DNA of 47,513 nucleotides from Herpetosiphon llansteffanensis (GCF_003205875.1 NZ_PUBZ01000106.1:1-47513), one strand, 5' to 3'. Numbered from the stretch's first letter, positions 34,645 through 43,781 are shown. The notes: generated by a model from the letters alone, not told the origin. Translations and numbers: made by a program.

Positions 34645-36144
34645 TTAGGCTTCGGCGGCGGCCAAAGCTGGATACAATGGTTGCAACGCGGGATAAATTG
34701 CGCGATAGGTTGCATATAATTCTGCATAGCGCGCTTGATCGGCGCTTGGCTCGGTAGGGTCGCTCAAACGCACGGTCGCCGCAACCGCTTGATCAACATC
34801 ATTAAACCAGCTAGCTCCAACCGCCGCCAACAACGCCGCACCATAGGCAGCCCCTTCGGTTGTACTCACCCCAACCAACGGCGCGCCGAGCACATCGGCC
34901 AAAATTTGCCGCCACAACCGATTGCGCGTGCCACCACCAGAGGCCCGAATCGCGCCGATGGTACCGATTCCAGCTTGGCGCATCAATTCAAGGCTATCGC
35001 GCAAACCAAAGGCCACACCTTCGAGCACCGAACGGGTAAGGTGCGCTTGAGTATGACGCACAGTCAAGCCAATAAAACCACCACGGGCCAAGGGGTCGGG
35101 GTGCGGCGTGCGTTCGCCAGTCAGATAGGGCGCAAAGAACAAGCCAGCACTACCAACTGCCACGTTTTCGGCAGGCTCCAGCAATTGATCGTAGCTTAAT
35201 TGTGGGGCAAAGGTGTCGTGATACCAGCGCAAACTACCAGCAGCACTCAACATCACACCCATTAAGTGCCAACGCCCAGGCACTGCATGACAAAAGGCGT
35301 GCAAACGGCCTTCTGGTTCGATAATTGGGCTAGCTGTCGCCCCAAAGACCACGCCCGACGTGCCAAGGCTCAGCGCAATGCAGCCAGCTTCGACCACGCC
35401 AGTGCCAACTGCATTGGCTGCTTGATCACCGCCGCCGCCAACCACCGGAATGCCAGCCACCAAACCCAAAGCTGCGGCAGCCTCGGCATGCAATTGGCCT
35501 GTAACCGAGGGGCCTTCAAACAAGCGTGGCAACCAAGCAAGGTCGATCTCAAGCGCCTGCGCCACTTCCGCCGACCATTGGCGGCTGCGCACATCCAACA
35601 ACAACGTGCCTGCACTATCGGACACATCGCTGGCAAACTCGCCAGTCATACAATAGCGCACATAATCTTTGGGCAACAAAATATGGGCAATTTGGGCATA
35701 AAGCTCCGGCTCATGCTGCTGCACCCACAAAATTTTGGGCGCAGTAAAGCCAGTTAATGCCCGATTGCCAGTCAATTCGATCAGGCGTTGTGCGCCAAGC
35801 CGATCGGTAATTTGCGCGCACTGCTCAGCAGTACGCTGATCATTCCAAAGCAAGGCTGGGCGTAACACCGCACCAGCTTGATCGAGCAACACCAAACCGT
35901 GCATTTGGCCCGCCAAACCAATTGCCACAATTTCGTTGGCGGCCACGCCTGCTTTGGACAAAACCTCTTGGGTGCTTTCGCAGCAAGCCTGCCACCACAA
36001 ATGCGGCGCTTGCTCGCTCCACAATGGGCGCGGCGTTGCATAATCGTAGGTTGCCTGACCAATGGCCACCACCGTGCCTTGTTGATCAATTAACAGGGCC
36101 TTGGTCGCGGTCGTCGAAATATCATAACCAAGTACATATGCCAT
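34645..36144 (-). CDS. xylB: Xylulokinase
   Basis: A 499-residue FGGY-family sugar kinase phosphorylating D-xylulose for the pentose phosphate pathway. The N-terminal phosphate loop is DISTTATKALLID (8-20), substrate binding GLAGQMHGLVLLD (76-88), catalytic base D240 in GGGGDQAANAVGTG, and the second ATP motif RASGGGTRNRLWRQILADVL near 400. QMHG and the overall length point to XylB rather than glycerol or gluconate kinase. GGAG lies seven bases before the ATG. No xylose isomerase or transporter is adjacent. Confidence 0.93.
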   Translation of the reverse strand: MAYVLGYDISTTATKALLIDQQGTVVAIGQATYDYATPRPLWSEQAPHLWWQACCESTQEVLSKAGVAANEIVAIGLAGQMHGLVLLDQAGAVLRPALLWNDQRTAEQCAQITDRLGAQRLIELTGNRALTGFTAPKILWVQQHEPELYAQIAHILLPKDYVRYCMTGEFASDVSDSAGTLLLDVRSRQWSAEVAQALEIDLAWLPRLFEGPSVTGQLHAEAAAALGLVAGIPVVGGGGDQAANAVGTGVVEAGCIALSLGTSGVVFGATASPIIEPEGRLHAFCHAVPGRWHLMGVMLSAAGSLRWYHDTFAPQLSYDQLLEPAENVAVGSAGLFFAPYLTGERTPHPDPLARGGFIGLTVRHTQAHLTRSVLEGVAFGLRDSLELMRQAGIGTIGAIRASGGGTRNRLWRQILADVLGAPLVGVSTTEGAAYGAALLAAVGASWFNDVDQAVAATVRLSDPTEPSADQARYAELYATYRAIYPALQPLYPALAAAEA

Positions 36145-36159
36145 GCTGATGCTCCAATA

Positions 36160-36262
36160 AAAGGCTCTAGGCTATTGACTATAGGCAGTTTAACGAACAC
36201 CCATCAAAAGTCAAAAGGCAAAAAAGAACACAGAGCATAGAACAAAGAACATATGGCTATAG
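36160..36262. repeat. Intergenic word-repeat patch
   Basis: TAGGCTATTGACTATAGGCA, CAAAAGTCAAAAGGCAAAAA, AGAACATATGGCTATAGGCT and CATAGAACAAAGAACATA. It abuts MITE-like copy B on its left side. Confidence 0.7.
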
Positions 36263-36268
36263 GCTAAG

Positions 36269-36465
36269 TGTAATGGTTCATCACGTTAACCACCATCTGA
36301 TCCCCTCACCCCAACCCCTCTCCCGTGGCGCGAGCGAGGGGCTTTAACTTCGTGGTTTTGCATGATTTGTGGTGAAACAATGGTCGGCTCCCCCTCGCCC
36401 GCGTCCAGTGGGAGAGGGGGCTGGGGGGTGAGGGAATACGATTACCAATCCAATAAACCATTACA
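36269..36465. mobile_element. MITE-like palindromic element, copy B (intact termini)
   Basis: A 197-bp element with matching termini: it begins TGTAATGGTT and ends AACCATTACA, a perfect 10-bp terminal inverted repeat. Its inner arms are CCCCTCACCCCAACCCCTCT near 36302 and GGGAGAGGGGGCTGGGGGGT near 36410. It shares the CCCCTCGCCCGCGT and GGTTTTGCATGAT/GGTGAAA features with copies A and C. No ORF of its own; flanks are word repeats. Confidence 0.8.
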
Positions 36466-36469
36466 GCTC

Positions 36470-36600
36470 AGGGCTATCGGCTATCGGAACAATGGTTGGA
36501 GTTCCCAACAAATCCCCGATAGCCAAAAGCCTATAGCCTCGTCCTTCGTGCTCTTCGCGACCTTCGCGGTTACAGGCCCTTCGTGAATCAATTCAAACCA
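36470..36600. repeat. Intergenic word-repeat patch
   Basis: GGGCTATCGGCTATCGGAAC, GATAGCCAAAAGCCTATAGC and TCCTTCGTGCTCTTCGCGAC. It borders copy B on the right and ends shortly before the ECF sigma gene. Confidence 0.7.
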
Positions 36601-36671
36601 AATTTGAAAAGTGCTTGTAATACTTTTGCTGGTTGGGTGTAGTTTAAGTGCGTCAGATAAGTGAGGCAATG

Positions 36672-37220
36672 ATGATTAGGATTCAGCAACCAACGCTTGA
36701 TACAAGCACAACCCAAATTGATTTTGGTGAACTGTACGCACAGCATTACGCGGCAATTTATCGCTACATTGACTATCGCGTGCGCGACCCCAGTATCACC
36801 GATGATCTTGTTGCCCATACCTTTGAGCGGGCAATGACCAGGATCGAAACCTATCGCGCCGATCGTGGCACGCTGGGAGCATGGATTTTTGGCATTGCTC
36901 GGCACTGCGTTGACAGCCATTTTCAGCGCCAACGCCGCCAACGCTGGCTCTCATTGGATTTTATTCGTGAGGATGCTGCCGACAACAGCGACCTGCTGGC
37001 CGATACTGTGCGCGGCGAAACCCATCAGCAATTGCACCAAGCCTTGGGCAAACTCAAAGCCCATGAACGCGACGTGATTGCCTTGAAATTTGGGGCGCGT
37101 TTGAACAATCGCCAAATTGCCGAAATTACCGGCCATAGCGAAAGCAATGTAGGAGTGATGCTTTATCGCAGCCTGCAACGCCTCCGCCAATGGTTGCCAA
37201 ATACAGGATACGAACAATGA
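36672..37220 (+). CDS. ECF-type RNA polymerase sigma factor
   Basis: A 182-residue extracytoplasmic-function sigma factor. Region 2 includes ELYAQHYAAIYRYIDYRV and DDLVAHTFERAM, followed by LGAWIFGIARHCVDSHFQRQ; region 4 is HERDVIALKFGARLNNRQIAEITGHSESNVGVMLYRSLQRLRQ with a clear helix-turn-helix. Of two adjacent ATGs and an upstream GTG, I favour 36672 because GAGG sits five bases before it. Its stop overlaps the next gene (ATGA), which encodes a membrane protein likely to hold it inactive. Confidence 0.93.
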   Translation: MIRIQQPTLDTSTTQIDFGELYAQHYAAIYRYIDYRVRDPSITDDLVAHTFERAMTRIETYRADRGTLGAWIFGIARHCVDSHFQRQRRQRWLSLDFIREDAADNSDLLADTVRGETHQQLHQALGKLKAHERDVIALKFGARLNNRQIAEITGHSESNVGVMLYRSLQRLRQWLPNTGYEQ

Positions 37221-38032
37221 TCGATAAGCAAATCCAGCAATTTAATGCTGATGTTGACCATTTGCTTGACACTGGTCAACTACCATCGTCCGCTGACTCT
37301 GATCATCAAGCCCTACTTCAACTGGCCCAACAGTTAGGCCAAATCGGTTTGCAGCCAAACAGCACTCAGCAGGCGGCTACCGCCCAACGGGTACAGCAGC
37401 TGCTTGGCACGCCCAAACCACACTATGGAGGTTTTATGTTGAAATCAAAATTGCGAATCGGCTTAGCGCTCATGATGGCACTCGTTGTTGCAACCGTGGC
37501 CGTGCCACCATTACGCAGCTATGCAAGCCAAATTTTGCACCAAATTGGCTGGTTGACGGTGAATAATGAGCCAACCAAGGTTGAACAATTGATTGCGGCT
37601 CCCGAGACGACACCAATTCCAGACGAGCCAACCGCCGTGCCACCAGTGCTGAGCAACGATATTGCCTACGAGCCTAGCTATATGCCAGCTGGTTACGTTG
37701 CCAAACCTGGCTACAATGGCCGCTACTATGCTAACGAAAGCGCAGCTGATTCGATTTCGATCCATGTCCGATCGATCGCAGAAGGCGATACCTTAAGCGT
37801 TGGCGCAGCCAGCACCACCCCAATCACCGTGCGCAACAAACAAGGCTTGTACGTTGAGCAAGCACCGTTGTACATCAAAGATTTGGGTCGCCCAATGTAT
37901 CAAGAAGATCTCGAGACCGTTTCAGTCAACTTGATCGTGTGGGAAGAAGATGGCCAAATTGTGACGGTTGAAAGCTACATCTTGGGTCAAGCAGATCTCG
38001 TGCAAATTGCCGAAGGCTTGCAAGCCAACTAA
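37217..38032 (+). CDS. Membrane protein coupled to ECF sigma, probable anti-sigma/sensor
   Basis: A 271-residue protein whose ATG overlaps the sigma factor stop by four bases. Residues 1-75 are soluble and helical and would lie in the cytoplasm, one membrane segment lies at about 77-100 (IGLALMMALVVATVAVPPL), and the outside part (residues 115-271) ends in a DUF4367-like beta domain (PAGYVAKPGYNGRYYANESA, LETVSVNLIVWEEDGQIVTVESY). No zinc-binding HxxxCxxC motif is present, so it is not a ZAS-type anti-sigma. Position and topology support a regulatory partner; direct binding is inferred. Confidence 0.8.
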   Translation: MIDKQIQQFNADVDHLLDTGQLPSSADSDHQALLQLAQQLGQIGLQPNSTQQAATAQRVQQLLGTPKPHYGGFMLKSKLRIGLALMMALVVATVAVPPLRSYASQILHQIGWLTVNNEPTKVEQLIAAPETTPIPDEPTAVPPVLSNDIAYEPSYMPAGYVAKPGYNGRYYANESAADSISIHVRSIAEGDTLSVGAASTTPITVRNKQGLYVEQAPLYIKDLGRPMYQEDLETVSVNLIVWEEDGQIVTVESYILGQADLVQIAEGLQAN

Positions 38033-38850
38033 TCCAACAAGGCTGCTGTCGCTCGAATCAAACGTTCTAGCTCATCTAAGGCTTGAGCAATTGATTCGGG
38101 CTGCGGCTGAAGCAGGCTAAATATCCGCGCAACCTGCTGATCGTAAGCAGCTGGCACGTGCTTAAACCCACGTGTCAGCGCAACCGACCCTTTTTCGTTC
38201 ATCCAATATTGCTGATTGAGGGCAAAGAGCGTCTGGGTCATAACCATCACCGACCGAAAGCAACAGCCTGCAATATACGCCGAATCACCGTGTTTCACTG
38301 CTTTGCGCGCATTAGCGAGGGCGAAATCAGCTTCCCAAAAACGCCCAATCAATGCTTCTTGCAAGGTAGGTGGGTAGGCGTGCAGCTGTTGCTTGAGGTT
38401 GGCCAAACTCGAATATGGATCATACAAGGGCTGGCAAAGCGCAACTTCAGCCAGATACATCGCCGAAACAAAGCCATGGGGATGGCCTGGCTGATAATCA
38501 ATTGTCACTTGGCCCGCCTGGCAAGCAGCCAACACCTGCTCAACCTTGTTCAAATCGCGATACAGCCAATCGACCGGCATTGCTTGAATCGTCAACCAAC
38601 CACCACCATTGATCCACGGCCCCCAACCGCCAATTTCGGTTACCAATTGCTCACGCTGCAAATCATCGAGGGCCTGAGCATGGCTTTGCAAGGCCGCAAC
38701 ATCCAAATCGCTGCGATAATAAATGCCAATATCAATATCCGATTCAGCGTGATGCGTGCCCCGTGCTCGCGAGCCACCAAGCACCAAGGCCTCAACCCCA
38801 GCCACCGTCCGCAAGCGTTCCACCACCAAATCAATAATCTGTACAGGCAT
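38029..38850 (-). CDS. Nucleotidyltransferase-fold protein
   Basis: A 273-residue protein with a Pol-beta-type nucleotidyltransferase N-terminus: VLGGSRARGTHHAESDIDIGIYY holds the GS motif and the DxD metal ligands. The C-terminal half is helical (DFALANARKAVKHGDSAYIAGC), as in aminoglycoside nucleotidyltransferase-like and related proteins. The start at ATG 38850 has AAAGGAGC upstream. It may nucleotidylate a small molecule; antibiotic resistance is possible but not shown. Its stop overlaps the stop of the convergent membrane gene. Confidence 0.8.
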   Translation of the reverse strand: MPVQIIDLVVERLRTVAGVEALVLGGSRARGTHHAESDIDIGIYYRSDLDVAALQSHAQALDDLQREQLVTEIGGWGPWINGGGWLTIQAMPVDWLYRDLNKVEQVLAACQAGQVTIDYQPGHPHGFVSAMYLAEVALCQPLYDPYSSLANLKQQLHAYPPTLQEALIGRFWEADFALANARKAVKHGDSAYIAGCCFRSVMVMTQTLFALNQQYWMNEKGSVALTRGFKHVPAAYDQQVARIFSLLQPQPESIAQALDELERLIRATAALLD

Positions 38851-38918
38851 CAATTGAGTGCTCCTTTCACCAACGTTTATAGCACAAAAGCAGCACTCAA
38901 ATTCAGAAAATCGACATT

Positions 38919-40385
38919 TCAACCTTTACGCAGGATTAATGATTGGCGATATTCAGCAGCATCGGCTAATTCAGCAAACTCAACCGGCTTGCTAAAATGA
39001 TTTTTAACCACGTGCTCAATCTCCTTCAAGGTTACATGAAAGAATTCACGTCGCCGATTTATCATATTTAATCGGCGAGCTTCAAATGCTCGATGCAAAG
39101 CATTTTCCAAAGCAGGAGCATCATCACTAAATATTAACGCATGAACATCAAATTCAAATGGCACTGAGGCATCACCCAATTCATCAATTCGATCTTGCGG
39201 GTCAAGCCGTCGAGTTACGCCAATTTTATAAATATTCTCGCCAAAGGCCCCAATATTTGAAATAATATAGACATAGCCAGCTCGTGTATTATGCTCACGA
39301 TTAATCACATCCTGCTTTTCATGCTCAAGCTTAACTAATTGTTGGGAAATAGCGATTTTTTCTTGTTCTAATAAATTCTTTTCAGCTTCATTATTGACTT
39401 TCAATAACTGCGACTCGATCGACTCTAATGCTTTTATGAAATGGCGTTCTTCTTTTGCAAGCTTAATTTTTATTTCTTCCATCTCTCGTAAAAGTTTTGC
39501 TTCTTCGCGCAGCTGTTCGCGCAATGCCCTTTGCTCTTCCTTTTCCCGTTGTTTCTTTAATTGATATTCATAACATAAGTATAATTCCTCCAACTTACTA
39601 TTTAGATATTCATTTGTCAGTAGAATATTCATGGTTACAGCAAGTTTATTTAATGTTTCAAATGCTTTACGGATTTTCTTTTCCAAAGAATCAATATTAT
39701 TAAACTTAACGTTAATAATAGTTGAATCACACTCATTATTAAATGAACGAATAATAAGTTTCGTATAATCCTTAATCATTTTCTGGCCTTCTTTAAGGCT
39801 ATTATTAACCGTCCAATTGGTTGGACAATGTGCGGCTAAGCCTTGTTTTACTTTTGCAGCTTGCTCACGGCGAACTTGCTCAATTCGTTGTTTATAGGCT
39901 TCGCTATTGGATAAATCATAGCGTGGGGTATAGAGGCCAAACGATTGAAGGAGTAATTCATCTTCTAAAACAACTAATTCACTTCGGCGTTGTTCAATTT
40001 GCTTGTGCAATCCATCAAGGTCAGCTTGAATAGTTGCCCGCTTTTGCTGCATATCACGATCATAAGCAACAAAACTCAAGTGTAATTGCTCTTTCGCTTG
40101 ATTAATTTCATATGCTGTTACATTAACACTTTGACGAATTGACTCACGTTGAGCAGTTAATTCAGCAATAGCTTGTTTTAATTGATAGAATTGCATATGG
40201 TCGGTTTCAGCTAAGGTTGAACGCAATAATGCTGCATCTTGGCTTGATTGATCGCGTTCATACCTAAGTTGTGCAGCCTGTTGCAATAATTGATCTCGCT
40301 CATACAACAATTGATCCCTGGCATATATTGCTTGATCACGTTCCAGCTTGATTTGATTGATCTTAAAAACATCGGAAATAGCCAT
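38919..40385 (-). CDS. Coiled-coil protein with DUF4041-like and C-terminal T5orf172 GIY-YIG domains
   Basis: About 488 residues. Residues about 10-135 are a coiled coil with a repeated xYERDQLL unit; 160-270 resembles DUF4041; 275-360 is a second charged coil. The C-terminus (about 380-475) is a T5orf172/MUG113-type GIY-YIG domain: AGYVYIISNIGAFGENIYKIGVTRRLDPQDRI, then DALIFSDDAPALENALHRAF-like sequence. The family is common in phages and mobile islands with no settled function; nuclease activity is possible. The gene is clearly more AT-rich than its neighbours, which suggests transfer. AAGGAG precedes the ATG at 40385 by nine bases. Confidence 0.85.
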   Translation of the reverse strand: MAISDVFKINQIKLERDQAIYARDQLLYERDQLLQQAAQLRYERDQSSQDAALLRSTLAETDHMQFYQLKQAIAELTAQRESIRQSVNVTAYEINQAKEQLHLSFVAYDRDMQQKRATIQADLDGLHKQIEQRRSELVVLEDELLLQSFGLYTPRYDLSNSEAYKQRIEQVRREQAAKVKQGLAAHCPTNWTVNNSLKEGQKMIKDYTKLIIRSFNNECDSTIINVKFNNIDSLEKKIRKAFETLNKLAVTMNILLTNEYLNSKLEELYLCYEYQLKKQREKEEQRALREQLREEAKLLREMEEIKIKLAKEERHFIKALESIESQLLKVNNEAEKNLLEQEKIAISQQLVKLEHEKQDVINREHNTRAGYVYIISNIGAFGENIYKIGVTRRLDPQDRIDELGDASVPFEFDVHALIFSDDAPALENALHRAFEARRLNMINRRREFFHVTLKEIEHVVKNHFSKPVEFAELADAAEYRQSLILRKG

Positions 40386-40513
40386 TTGGTGCAATCTCCT
40401 TAATACTTAGGTACATAAAATCTAAATAGCATTCTCTAGTAACGTATAGCTATAGTTGCTTATCTCTATTAGCTGCAATTAAATGCCAAATTTTGCATGC
40501 TCAGGATTAACAG

Positions 40514-40540
40514 AAAAAAAACACGCCAAAAGCGTGTTTT
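40514..40540 (-). terminator. Terminator of the macrodomain gene
   Basis: Minus strand: the 9-bp stem AAAACACGC / GCGTGTTTT with a 5-base loop, continuing into eight Ts. It lies about 26 bases after the macrodomain stop. Confidence 0.9.
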
Positions 40541-40565
40541 AGGCCGAGAAATTGGGTTTTGGGGT

Positions 40566-41018
40566 TTATTGCGGTGGGTACAATTGAACGTGCAGGTTTG
40601 GCAAGCGCTCAAACGCCTTGATGATCAGCGGTTCAACGTCGGCCCAAGCCAAGCTGCCATAGCCACAGCCCAAGGCAGGTACAGCCACCGAATCAAGCGA
40701 ACGATCCGCAAGCACAGCGATTAAGTCGTCTAAGCCGCTCGCAATGTCAGCCAAATACGATTGCTGCTTCCAATGTTGCTTTGTAGGGAAATTGATAATC
40801 GTCATTGGCTGCTCAGCGTTTGATTCAACAAACACAAACATCGAGCCAAGTTGCACCGCCCCAGCCCGACATGCCTTGACGTAGGCTTGATAATTGGCTG
40901 GAAACGCTTGGCGAAATTGTAGAGCCAAGCCTTTGCCCATGACCCCAACACAATTAACTGGGTTGACCAACGCCGCAGTTTGCGCGGCTAATATATTTCC
41001 TTGGCAATATTCAAGCAT
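40566..41018 (-). CDS. Macrodomain protein, DarG-like ADP-ribosyl hydrolase
   Basis: A 150-residue single macrodomain. The ADP-ribose-binding loop VNPVNCVGVMGKGLALQF near residue 18 matches the DarG/TARG1-like branch, with NFPTKQHW at about 76 and VPALGCGYGSLAW at about 113. In DarTG systems this domain removes ADP-ribose from thymidine bases and blocks the DarT toxin. Here there is no DarT next door and the C-terminal DarG extension is absent, so it is a stand-alone domain, perhaps an orphan antitoxin or a general ADP-ribose hydrolase. Confidence 0.9.
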   Translation of the reverse strand: MLEYCQGNILAAQTAALVNPVNCVGVMGKGLALQFRQAFPANYQAYVKACRAGAVQLGSMFVFVESNAEQPMTIINFPTKQHWKQQSYLADIASGLDDLIAVLADRSLDSVAVPALGCGYGSLAWADVEPLIIKAFERLPNLHVQLYPPQ

Positions 41019-41073
41019 TCAATTTCTCGCTTCTATCGTTTGCCTCCCTTCCGTCCCTCCATCGGCGGGAAAC

Positions 41074-41096
41074 GCAGGGGGTTTTCATCCCCCTGC
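41074..41096 (-). terminator. Hairpin after the VOC-family gene
   Basis: The 8-bp GC stem GCAGGGGG / CCCCCTGC with a 7-base loop. On the minus strand it follows the VOC gene by about 100 bases, with only a short T-run (GTTTCCC), and so is a weak terminator or processing site. Confidence 0.5.
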
Positions 41097-41197
41097 ACTC
41101 CCTAAAATTCATTTGGTGGATTATGAAGATCGTTCAATTTTACTAGCATTCATATTCTTCGTGCTCCCGACCCCCAGCCACCAACAACCAATACCCA

Positions 41198-41581
41198 TTA
41201 GCTTTGATAGATCTGAAGCCAATTGCCGCAGGTATCATCGAAGATCGCAGCGCGGGTTGGCCCCATATCAGTGGGTGGGCTACGAAATTCAACGCCCAAG
41301 CCCTGCATGCGCTTATATTCAGCATCAATATCTTTAACGGCCAAGCTCAAACAGGGAATCCCATCGGTTTTGAGCGCAGCTTGGTAGGCTTTAGCTGCTG
41401 GATGATTGTTGGGTTCGAGCACAAGTTCAATTTCATCTGGTGACTCGGGCGAAACGACGGTTAGCCATAAAAATTCGCCAACTGGCACTTCAACTTTTTT
41501 GATAAACTCCAACACTTCGGTATAAAACTTCAAGGCCTTGGCTTGATCGTCAACAAACACGCTGGTCATCTTGATTTGCAT
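41198..41581 (-). CDS. VOC-family (glyoxalase-like) protein
   Basis: A 127-residue vicinal-oxygen-chelate fold protein with paired beta-alpha-beta units: SVFVDDQAKALKFYTEVLEF and CLSLAVKDIDAEYKRMQGLG, then FDDTCGNWLQIYQS. Single-domain members include fosfomycin- and bleomycin-binding proteins, dioxygenases and isomerases; nothing here separates these. The ATG at 41581 is preferred to an in-frame GTG three codons earlier. It stands alone, downstream of the histidine kinase gene in the same direction. Confidence 0.88.
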   Translation of the reverse strand: MQIKMTSVFVDDQAKALKFYTEVLEFIKKVEVPVGEFLWLTVVSPESPDEIELVLEPNNHPAAKAYQAALKTDGIPCLSLAVKDIDAEYKRMQGLGVEFRSPPTDMGPTRAAIFDDTCGNWLQIYQS

Positions 41582-41634
41582 ACCATTCACCCTTAACTAT
41601 ACGAACACATGTTCCATAAAGTATACGCCTGTTG

Positions 41635-43014
41635 TCAAGCAATAGGCAAGCTAATGATAAAACTTGTCCCTTCATCCAAAACCGATTCGACCTCGATTTG
41701 GCCATCGTGAGCTTCAACAATCGCTTTGACAATTGCCAAACCCAAGCCTGTCGACGCTTGATCTTCACGTTGGCGCGAGCTGTCGCCACGGTAGAAACGG
41801 GCGAAAATATAGGGCACATCAGCAGCAGCAATTCCGCTGCCAGTATCGCGAATAATCAATTGCACCTGTTGCGCTTGGCGCTTGGCAATGAGGCTAATGC
41901 TGCCCTCTTTGGTGTGGCGCAAGGCATTATTCACCAAATTATTCAAAACCTGTGCCATGCGATCTGTATCAACCGACACCGATGGCAAGCCTTCCTCGGT
42001 TTCGAGTTTTAGCTCGATATTTTGGCGCTCAGCCTGCACAAACGCTCCCAGAACTGTGCGTTCCAATAAGGCCGCTGGATCAACCAAGCGCCGATTGAGC
42101 GAGAGTTCGCCAGCATCGGCCAACGAAAGCACTCGCAAATCGTCAACCAAGCGCTGAAGATGCGTCACTTCATCAAAAATCACGGTGTAGATCGTCTCTG
42201 AGGGCTGCAAAATGCCATCGCGCAAGCCTTCTGCATAGCCGCGCAGAATGCTCAGCGGTGTACGCAAATCGTGCGCAAGATCGGCGGTCATCTGCTTGCG
42301 CAAATGGGTAGCCCTGCTCAAATCGGCGCTCATATGATTAAACGAACGCGCCAAATCGCCAATTTCATCATTTGAACGCACCGCCACCTGTTGCTCCAAC
42401 TGGCCAGCAGCCATGGCTTGGGTTGCTACCGTCAACTCGCGCAACGAGCGTGTCAACCGCCGCGCCAACAATGTGCCAACCAACAGGGCAACGCTGGTGG
42501 CAAAAATTGCGCTCACGGTAATCGCCCAGGTAATCCGTTGATCAAAGGCCAGCTGGCCTGGTGATGGCCCAGTTTTGGTCAACATTTCAGGGTTAAGGGC
42601 TGGTGGTTGTACGCCCTGAATCACGCCAAAGGCAATATAGCCCACGGTTTGGTTGGCAACGGTCAAAGGTTGGGTCGCATCGAGGGTAGCTTGATCAACA
42701 ATTACGCCTGGAGCATACGGACCATTGGCCAAAACCACCTTGCCATCGCGATCAAACAAGGTTGCGCTACGCCGATAAAAGGCCAAATCTGGCGCTTGAT
42801 TGATCTCATTTTCTAAGCCATCCCAGCTGGCGTGGCTCACATAATAGTTAGTCACGGCAGTGATCAAGGCCGTTTGATCACGCTCCGAGATGAAGCGATC
42901 AAATTCGTTGCGTGCGCTTTGGCGGGCCAGCAACGCCACAACTAAAGCGCCAATCAAGCCAACGCCCAAAAAAGCGATGGTTAATTTCCACGTCAATGAG
43001 CGTAGCATCATCAT
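41635..43014 (-). CDS. Sensor histidine kinase
   Basis: A 459-residue membrane kinase. Two membrane segments (about 10-30 and 163-183) bracket an extracytoplasmic sensor of about 130 residues. A HAMP domain (184-235) follows, then the dimerisation helix with phosphoacceptor H248 (AHDLRTPLSILRGYAEGL) and an ATPase domain with N box NNLVNNALRHT, G1 IRDTGSGIA and G2 STGLGLAIVKAIV. The ATG overlaps the regulator stop (ATGA), so kinase and regulator are coupled. The signal is unknown; the two membrane genes upstream of the regulator are probable targets or partners. Confidence 0.95.
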   Translation of the reverse strand: MMMLRSLTWKLTIAFLGVGLIGALVVALLARQSARNEFDRFISERDQTALITAVTNYYVSHASWDGLENEINQAPDLAFYRRSATLFDRDGKVVLANGPYAPGVIVDQATLDATQPLTVANQTVGYIAFGVIQGVQPPALNPEMLTKTGPSPGQLAFDQRITWAITVSAIFATSVALLVGTLLARRLTRSLRELTVATQAMAAGQLEQQVAVRSNDEIGDLARSFNHMSADLSRATHLRKQMTADLAHDLRTPLSILRGYAEGLRDGILQPSETIYTVIFDEVTHLQRLVDDLRVLSLADAGELSLNRRLVDPAALLERTVLGAFVQAERQNIELKLETEEGLPSVSVDTDRMAQVLNNLVNNALRHTKEGSISLIAKRQAQQVQLIIRDTGSGIAAADVPYIFARFYRGDSSRQREDQASTGLGLAIVKAIVEAHDGQIEVESVLDEGTSFIISLPIA

Positions 43015-43706
43015 TCAGGCCGTTTCGGGCGGGCAAAGCGGTAGCCAACCCCATAGACCGTTTCAATATAGCGCGGGTTTTTCGGGTCGGGCTCGATTTT
43101 GCTACGCAGATTGCGAATATGCACATCGATTGTGCGTTCGTAGCCTTCATACGCTTGGCCCGACGTGCGATCAAGCAAATCTAAGCGCGAAAAAACATGG
43201 CCAGGTGAGGCCATTAATGTTGCCAGAATTTCAAATTCCGATGGCGTGAGATCGATAATCTGCTCGCCAACCATCAATGTACAGGCCGAACGCTCTAGCA
43301 CAATCTCGCCAATTCGCAACATATCGGCTTGGGTGGGCGCTTTATAACTTCGGCGCAACACAGCCCGCACCCGTGCCATAACTTCACGAGCATTAAATGG
43401 CTTGGTAATATAATCATCTGCGCCAAGTTCCAAACCAATAATTTTATCGTGATCTTCAATTTTGGCAGTCAATAAAATAATTGGTGTTTCAGCTTCTTTA
43501 TTCCAAGCACGCATAAAATCAAGCCCACCAAGTTCGGGCATCATAATATCAAGCAAAATTAAATCGGGTTTGACCTCACGCGCCACATACAATCCTTCAC
43601 GACCATTCTTGGCCTCAAAAACATTAAAGCCTTCATTTTGCAAATAACTGCGGAGCAATTCGCGCAGCTTTGCTTCATCATCGATCACTAAAATTGTTTG
43701 AGCCAT
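43011..43706 (-). CDS. OmpR-family response regulator
   Basis: A 231-residue regulator. The receiver has acidic D9-D10, phosphoacceptor D53 (LILLDIMMPEL) and K102-type Lys in DDYITKPF. The C-terminal winged helix (about 130-228) includes LTPSEFEILATLMASPGHVFSRLDLLD, YERTIDVHIRNLRSKI and VYGVGYRF. It is transcribed with the kinase, and lies 75 bases after a small membrane gene in the same direction. Confidence 0.96.
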   Translation of the reverse strand: MAQTILVIDDEAKLRELLRSYLQNEGFNVFEAKNGREGLYVAREVKPDLILLDIMMPELGGLDFMRAWNKEAETPIILLTAKIEDHDKIIGLELGADDYITKPFNAREVMARVRAVLRRSYKAPTQADMLRIGEIVLERSACTLMVGEQIIDLTPSEFEILATLMASPGHVFSRLDLLDRTSGQAYEGYERTIDVHIRNLRSKIEPDPKNPRYIETVYGVGYRFARPKRPE

Positions 43707-43781
43707 TGGGCGTTTCCAATCTCCCGCAGCGGGTGCAAACTAAGGCACAACATATCAGCGTTGCGCCTTGCAAACAAGCAG

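Noticed and set aside
36269-36465. CRISPR-like or attenuator reading of the GC-rich palindromes
   Set aside because: There are no regular spacers; the same block recurs at 9091 and 47337 with shared ends, which fits a mobile element better.
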